Origin: Novosphingobium sp. UBA1948
GTDB lineage: Bacteria > Pseudomonadota > Alphaproteobacteria > Sphingomonadales > Sphingomonadaceae
Assembly (NCBI GenBank): GCA_002336765.1
Contig: DDES01000120.1
Coordinates: forward strand, 1-8,555
Direction of reading: 5' to 3'
DNA length: 8,555 bases
The notes below the pieces were generated by a model. The model did no database searches. It was not told the DNA's origin and saw only the letters and a list, made by a program, of their open reading frames with translations. Position numbers and translations under genes: made by a program. Position 1 is the stretch's first letter, and each line of letters starts with the position of its first letter. Shown here piece after piece: positions 6,457 through 8,555 of the stretch.

Positions 6457-7103
6457 TGCTCGAACTCTATGGGCACCCCTTTTCGTCCTACACATGGAAG
6501 GCCTTGATTGCGCTTTACGCCAACGGCACCCCCTTCCGCTTCATGGTGCTGGATGCCGACCATCCCGAACATGCGGCACGGGTGCAGGCGGCCAGTCCGC
6601 TCGGCAAATTTCCGTTGCTGGTGGATGGCGCTCAGGAAATTTTCGAAGCCAGTTGCATCATCGAGCACCTCGCCCTGCATTACCCCGGCGCGGCGCCGCT
6701 GCTGCCCGCCGATCCCGCACAGGCGCTGGCGATGCGGATGATCGATCGCGTGTTCGACAATTATGTGATGAACGTGATGCAGGAGAGCGTGGACGAGGCC
6801 ATTCGCTGTGGCAGCCTGAGCGAGGCAACACGCCAGCGGGTCACCGCAAAGCTGGAACGCAGCTATGCGTGGATCGAACGCTGGCTGGCCGAGTATCCGC
6901 AGACCGACACGGTCAGCCTGATCGAATGCGCCGCCGCACCCTCGCTGTTCTACGCCGATTGGGTGGTGCCGATCCCGTCCGCCTGTCCGAAGCTACGCTC
7001 ATGGCGCGCCCACCTTCTGGCGCTACCGCCGGTGGCGCACTGTGTCGAGGATGCCCGCCCCTATCGCGCCTATTTTCCGCTGGGCGCGCCTGATCGGGAT
7101 TGA
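6456..7103 (+). CDS. Glutathione S-transferase family protein (second of two)
   Basis: A 215-residue GST that differs clearly from the first one, so it is not a recent duplicate. The N-terminal thioredoxin-like domain starts MLELYGHPFSSYTWKALIAL, with S10, S11 and Y12 as candidate glutathione-activating residues. GKFPLL (50-55) holds the cis-proline P53. The G-site pair is Glu-Ala (E64-A65 in FEASCIIEHL) instead of Glu-Ser. The C-terminal helical domain covers about 88-205 and is less typical: the usual ADI-type folding motif is replaced by VSLIECAAAPSLFYADW (153-169). GGGGAG is 8 bases before the ATG, inside the preceding gene, and start and stop overlap by one base. It probably acts with the VOC and GST proteins on the same class of compounds; the substrate is unknown. 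Confidence 0.92.
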   Translation: MLELYGHPFSSYTWKALIALYANGTPFRFMVLDADHPEHAARVQAASPLGKFPLLVDGAQEIFEASCIIEHLALHYPGAAPLLPADPAQALAMRMIDRVFDNYVMNVMQESVDEAIRCGSLSEATRQRVTAKLERSYAWIERWLAEYPQTDTVSLIECAAAPSLFYADWVVPIPSACPKLRSWRAHLLALPPVAHCVEDARPYRAYFPLGAPDRD

Positions 7104-7122
7104 CGAGAAAGGATATCCCCCG

Positions 7123-7560
7123 ATGAACGAACTCTCGATCACCCGCTTTATCGCCGCGCCGGTCGAACGGGTCTGGGATGTGCTGGTCAACCGGCAGGAG
7201 GAATGGTTCTGCCCTGCCCCGTGGCGCGCGGTGCCCGGTCGGCAAGACCGGCGCGCGGGCGGCCAGTGCGCGATGACCATGCATGGCCCCGATGGCGAGG
7301 TCATGCCCAACAACGGTATCTATCTGGCCTGGGACGAGGGTCGGCGCTTTGCGGTGACCGACGCGATTGTGGATGATCTGGTGCCCAATGGCCCCTTTAT
7401 GATCGGCATTTGGGAAGTGACGCCCGAAGGCGATGGCACGCGCTACACCGCCAGCGCCAGACACTGGAGCGAGGAGGCCCGCGCGCAGCACGAGGCCATG
7501 GGCTTCACCCAAGGCTGGAGCGCGGCGGCGGATCAACTCGCCGCGCTGTGCGAGGCCTGA
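7123..7560 (+). CDS. SRPBCC family protein (AHSA1/polyketide-cyclase-like)
   Basis: A 145-residue protein of the START-like SRPBCC fold, a helix-grip structure with a deep hydrophobic pocket. It opens with ITRFIAAPVERVWDVLVN (6-23), the normal first strand and helix. WEVTPEGDGTRYTASARHW (97-115) gives the late strands, and MGFTQGWSAAADQLAAL (126-142) is the C-terminal helix typical of the AHSA1 branch. The start is ATG 7123 with AAAGGA 9 bases upstream; an in-frame GTG at 7042 would lie inside the GST gene. It is the last gene of the operon, 19 bases after the GST stop. Its stop codon touches the stop of the convergent dnaJ-like gene. It may bind or process the small hydrophobic compound handled by this operon, but members also act as co-chaperones or as partners of regulators. 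Confidence 0.9.
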   Translation: MNELSITRFIAAPVERVWDVLVNRQEEWFCPAPWRAVPGRQDRRAGGQCAMTMHGPDGEVMPNNGIYLAWDEGRRFAVTDAIVDDLVPNGPFMIGIWEVTPEGDGTRYTASARHWSEEARAQHEAMGFTQGWSAAADQLAALCEA

Positions 7561-7566
7561 TCAGGC
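7555..7566. repeat. 12-base perfect palindrome spanning two abutting stop codons
   Basis: GCCTGATCAGGC is fully self-complementary. The plus-strand TGA (7558-7560) ends the SRPBCC gene, and the next three bases (7561-7563) are the minus-strand stop of the dnaJ-like gene. There is no spacer and no T-run, so it is not a standard terminator, though it might act as a weak barrier in both directions. Confidence 0.6.
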
Positions 7567-8151
7567 GAAGGCGGGCAGTTTGCGCAAGGCCTGATAGGCC
7601 TCCACCACCTGTTGCAAGCGGTTTTCATGACTACGATCCCCGCCGTTGCGGTCGGGGTGGTAGCGGTGAAGCAGGTCGGAATAGCGCACGCGCAGCGCCC
7701 GCCGGTCGGCATCCGCCCCCAGCCCCATCACATCGAGCGCGCGCTTTTCCTCAGGGCTGACGAAGCGGCCATCGGGCCATGCGGTGGGGCGCAATTGCTC
7801 CTTGCGGGCTTTGGCGCGCTGGCTGATCGCTTCGAGCGGGTCGGCAAAATCGGCCCAGCGCGGCGCGGCATCGATGCCCGCCGTCGGGCGGAAGCTGCGG
7901 CTTTCGCGCTCCCAGCCGTGGATCGGGGATTGTGCGGCCCAGATTTCCTCGGCGCTCATGCCCTCGAAATAGTCATAGCCCGCGTTGAAGGCGCGGATAT
8001 GGTCGAGGCAAAACCAGCGATAGTCCCCCGGCCCGTCAAACCCCGAAGGCTTGTGGCCGGGCGCACGAAACTCGCCCTTTTCGGTGCATTCGGGCCAGTC
8101 GCAGACACGATCCGCCCCTTTGACCCGCCCATGAAAACGATCCTGACTCAT
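7561..8151 (-). CDS. DnaJ-like protein with C-terminal J domain
   Basis: A 196-residue co-chaperone-like protein. The J domain is at the C-terminus (about 137-192): ALDVMGLGADADRRALRVRY, then the HPD tripeptide H165-P166-D167 that stimulates DnaK ATP hydrolysis, and a last helix VVEAYQALRK. The N-terminal part has C17-x4-C22 and C48-x2-H51, which could bind a metal ion, plus an aromatic-rich segment (DYRWFCLDH, AGYDYFEGM). There are no Gly/Phe or DnaJ-type zinc-finger repeats, so this is a specialised type III J protein, not the main DnaJ. The layout is common in Alphaproteobacteria next to bolA and cobS. The start is ATG 8149-8151, with no clear ribosome binding site. It is divergent from bolA, and the convergent SRPBCC gene abuts its stop. 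Confidence 0.92.
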   Translation of the reverse strand: MSQDRFHGRVKGADRVCDWPECTEKGEFRAPGHKPSGFDGPGDYRWFCLDHIRAFNAGYDYFEGMSAEEIWAAQSPIHGWERESRSFRPTAGIDAAPRWADFADPLEAISQRAKARKEQLRPTAWPDGRFVSPEEKRALDVMGLGADADRRALRVRYSDLLHRYHPDRNGGDRSHENRLQQVVEAYQALRKLPAFA

Positions 8152-8210
8152 GTTTGCCGCATGGCCCGATTTGGCCTAGAGGAAAAGATGCAAAAAGAGG
8201 AAATTGCCCC
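8152..8210. promoter_or_regulatory. Divergent promoter region between the dnaJ-like gene and bolA
   Basis: The 59-base gap must carry signals for both genes. For bolA, TTGCCG (8154-8159) and TAGAGG (8176-8181) are 16 bases apart but match consensus poorly. No convincing promoter for the minus strand is seen. The A-rich stretch AAAAAGAGGAAA contains the bolA ribosome binding site. Confidence 0.25.
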
Positions 8211-8214
8211 ATGA
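8188..8214 (+). CDS. Possible 8-codon leader peptide ahead of bolA
   Basis: ATG CAA AAA GAG GAA ATT GCC CCA TGA encodes MQKEEIAP. AGAGGA (8178-8183) lies 4 bases before its ATG, a slightly short spacing, and its stop codon overlaps the bolA start as ATGA. The bolA ribosome binding site lies inside this ORF. It could couple bolA translation to leader translation, or simply be a chance ORF in purine-rich DNA. Confidence 0.25.
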   Translation: MQKEEIAP

Positions 8215-8489
8215 CCGGCCCCGTTGCCCGCGAAATGCGCCAGTTGCTGGAAAGCGCCCTTGCGCCCGAGCGGCTCGAGATCATCAACGATTCAGCCCAT
8301 CACGCAGGCCATTCCGGCCATGATGGCAGCGGCGAATCGCATTTCACCATCATCATCCAGAGCGCCGCCTTTGCCGGTGTCACGCGCGTGATGCGCCAGC
8401 GCATGGTCAACAAGGCGCTGGGCGATATTCCGGGCGGGCGCGTGCATGCACTGGCGATCCGCGCGCTGGCCCCCGACGAGAGCCTGTGA
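8211..8489 (+). CDS. bolA: BolA family protein
   Basis: A 92-residue BolA protein. The family binds monothiol glutaredoxins through a shared [2Fe-2S] cluster and takes part in iron-sulfur trafficking and stress responses. The sequence follows the BolA order: helix VAREMRQLLESALAPERLEI (5-24), a loop with several histidines (H30, H31, H34, H37), strand SHFTIIIQSAAFAG (43-56), then RVMRQRMVNKALGD (59-72) and the RVHALAIRAL strand (77-86) with the conserved cluster-ligand histidine H79. The start is ATG 8211, with AGAGG 10 bases upstream; an in-frame TTG at 8154 would add a tail that does not look like BolA. The next gene starts as GTGA over the bolA stop, so the two probably form an operon. Confidence 0.95.
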   Translation: MTGPVAREMRQLLESALAPERLEIINDSAHHAGHSGHDGSGESHFTIIIQSAAFAGVTRVMRQRMVNKALGDIPGGRVHALAIRALAPDESL

Positions 8490-8555
8490 CCCCCGCCCGC
8501 CGTATTCGCCGCGCGGCGCGTATTCTGCTCCATGATCCGGCGGGGCGGCTTTTAC
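8486..8555 (+). CDS. Probable Nudix hydrolase, first 23 codons (cut by window edge)
   Basis: A reading frame opens with GTG 8486, overlapping the bolA stop, and stays open to the end of the window: about 23 residues, with RRIRRAARILLHDPAGRLL as the recognisable part. The pattern of basic residues, a hydrophobic strand, then D-P-x-G-R resembles the first strands of Nudix hydrolases (RxAARVLLxDPxGRVLL). The Nudix box itself lies outside the window, so the family is a reasoned guess. No separate ribosome binding site is needed if translation is coupled to bolA. Confidence 0.5.
   Translation, partial: MTPARRIRRAARILLHDPAGRLL

Noticed and set aside
8154..8210. TTG 8154 as the bolA start
   Set aside because: The extra 19 residues do not resemble BolA proteins, and ATG 8211 has a ribosome binding site and fits the family N-terminus.
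1..8555. tRNA or rRNA genes, insertion sequences, CRISPR arrays, phage genes, replication origins
   Set aside because: Coding genes fill nearly the whole window, the largest gap is about 90 bases, and no repeat array, transposase motif or tRNA-like fold was seen.

Overview
The window looks like chromosomal DNA of a GC-rich alphaproteobacterium, most likely from the Sphingomonadales (Novosphingobium/Sphingomonas type). This rests on the very high GC content, the codon use, the recR/fmt/truA neighbourhood, and the presence of cobS, a DnaJ-like gene with a C-terminal J domain, and bolA, which are commonly close together in Alphaproteobacteria. The genus is an inference. The window is almost fully coding and has no RNA genes, insertion sequences or CRISPR arrays that I can see.

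Layout. Positions 1-439 (minus) hold the N-terminal part of recR, cut by the window edge. Divergent to it, fmt and truA (493-2153, plus) overlap by ATGA and form a translation/tRNA-modification pair. Tail to tail with truA lies a small Cys- and His-rich, single-pass membrane protein gene (2148-2636, minus), and then cobS, a MoxR-type AAA+ ATPase (2699-3691, minus). An HxlR-type regulator gene (3743-4423, minus) lies upstream of cobS. It is divergent from a five-gene plus-strand operon (4515-7560): two-domain VOC protein, GST, PhnB-like VOC protein, second GST, SRPBCC/AHSA1 protein. Next come the DnaJ-like gene (7561-8151, minus), bolA (8211-8489, plus) and the first 23 codons of a probable Nudix hydrolase gene (8486-8555, plus).

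How it fits together. The most interesting part is 3743-7560. A regulator of a thiol-sensing family, with the family Cys in place, faces a tightly packed operon of glutathione-, glyoxalase- and lipocalin-like folds. I read this as an inducible module against electrophiles (aldehydes, quinones, epoxides or similar); the substrate cannot be read from sequence. It sits between dnaJ and cobS, genes that I recall as adjacent in many relatives, so it may be an inserted module. If so, cobS is now directly downstream of the regulator gene. cobT, the usual partner of cobS, is not next to it. A GGTT-N9-AACC inverted repeat directly before the regulator's ATG is the best candidate operator.

A second small item is an eight-codon leader ORF with its own Shine-Dalgarno-like sequence, whose stop overlaps the bolA start as ATGA.
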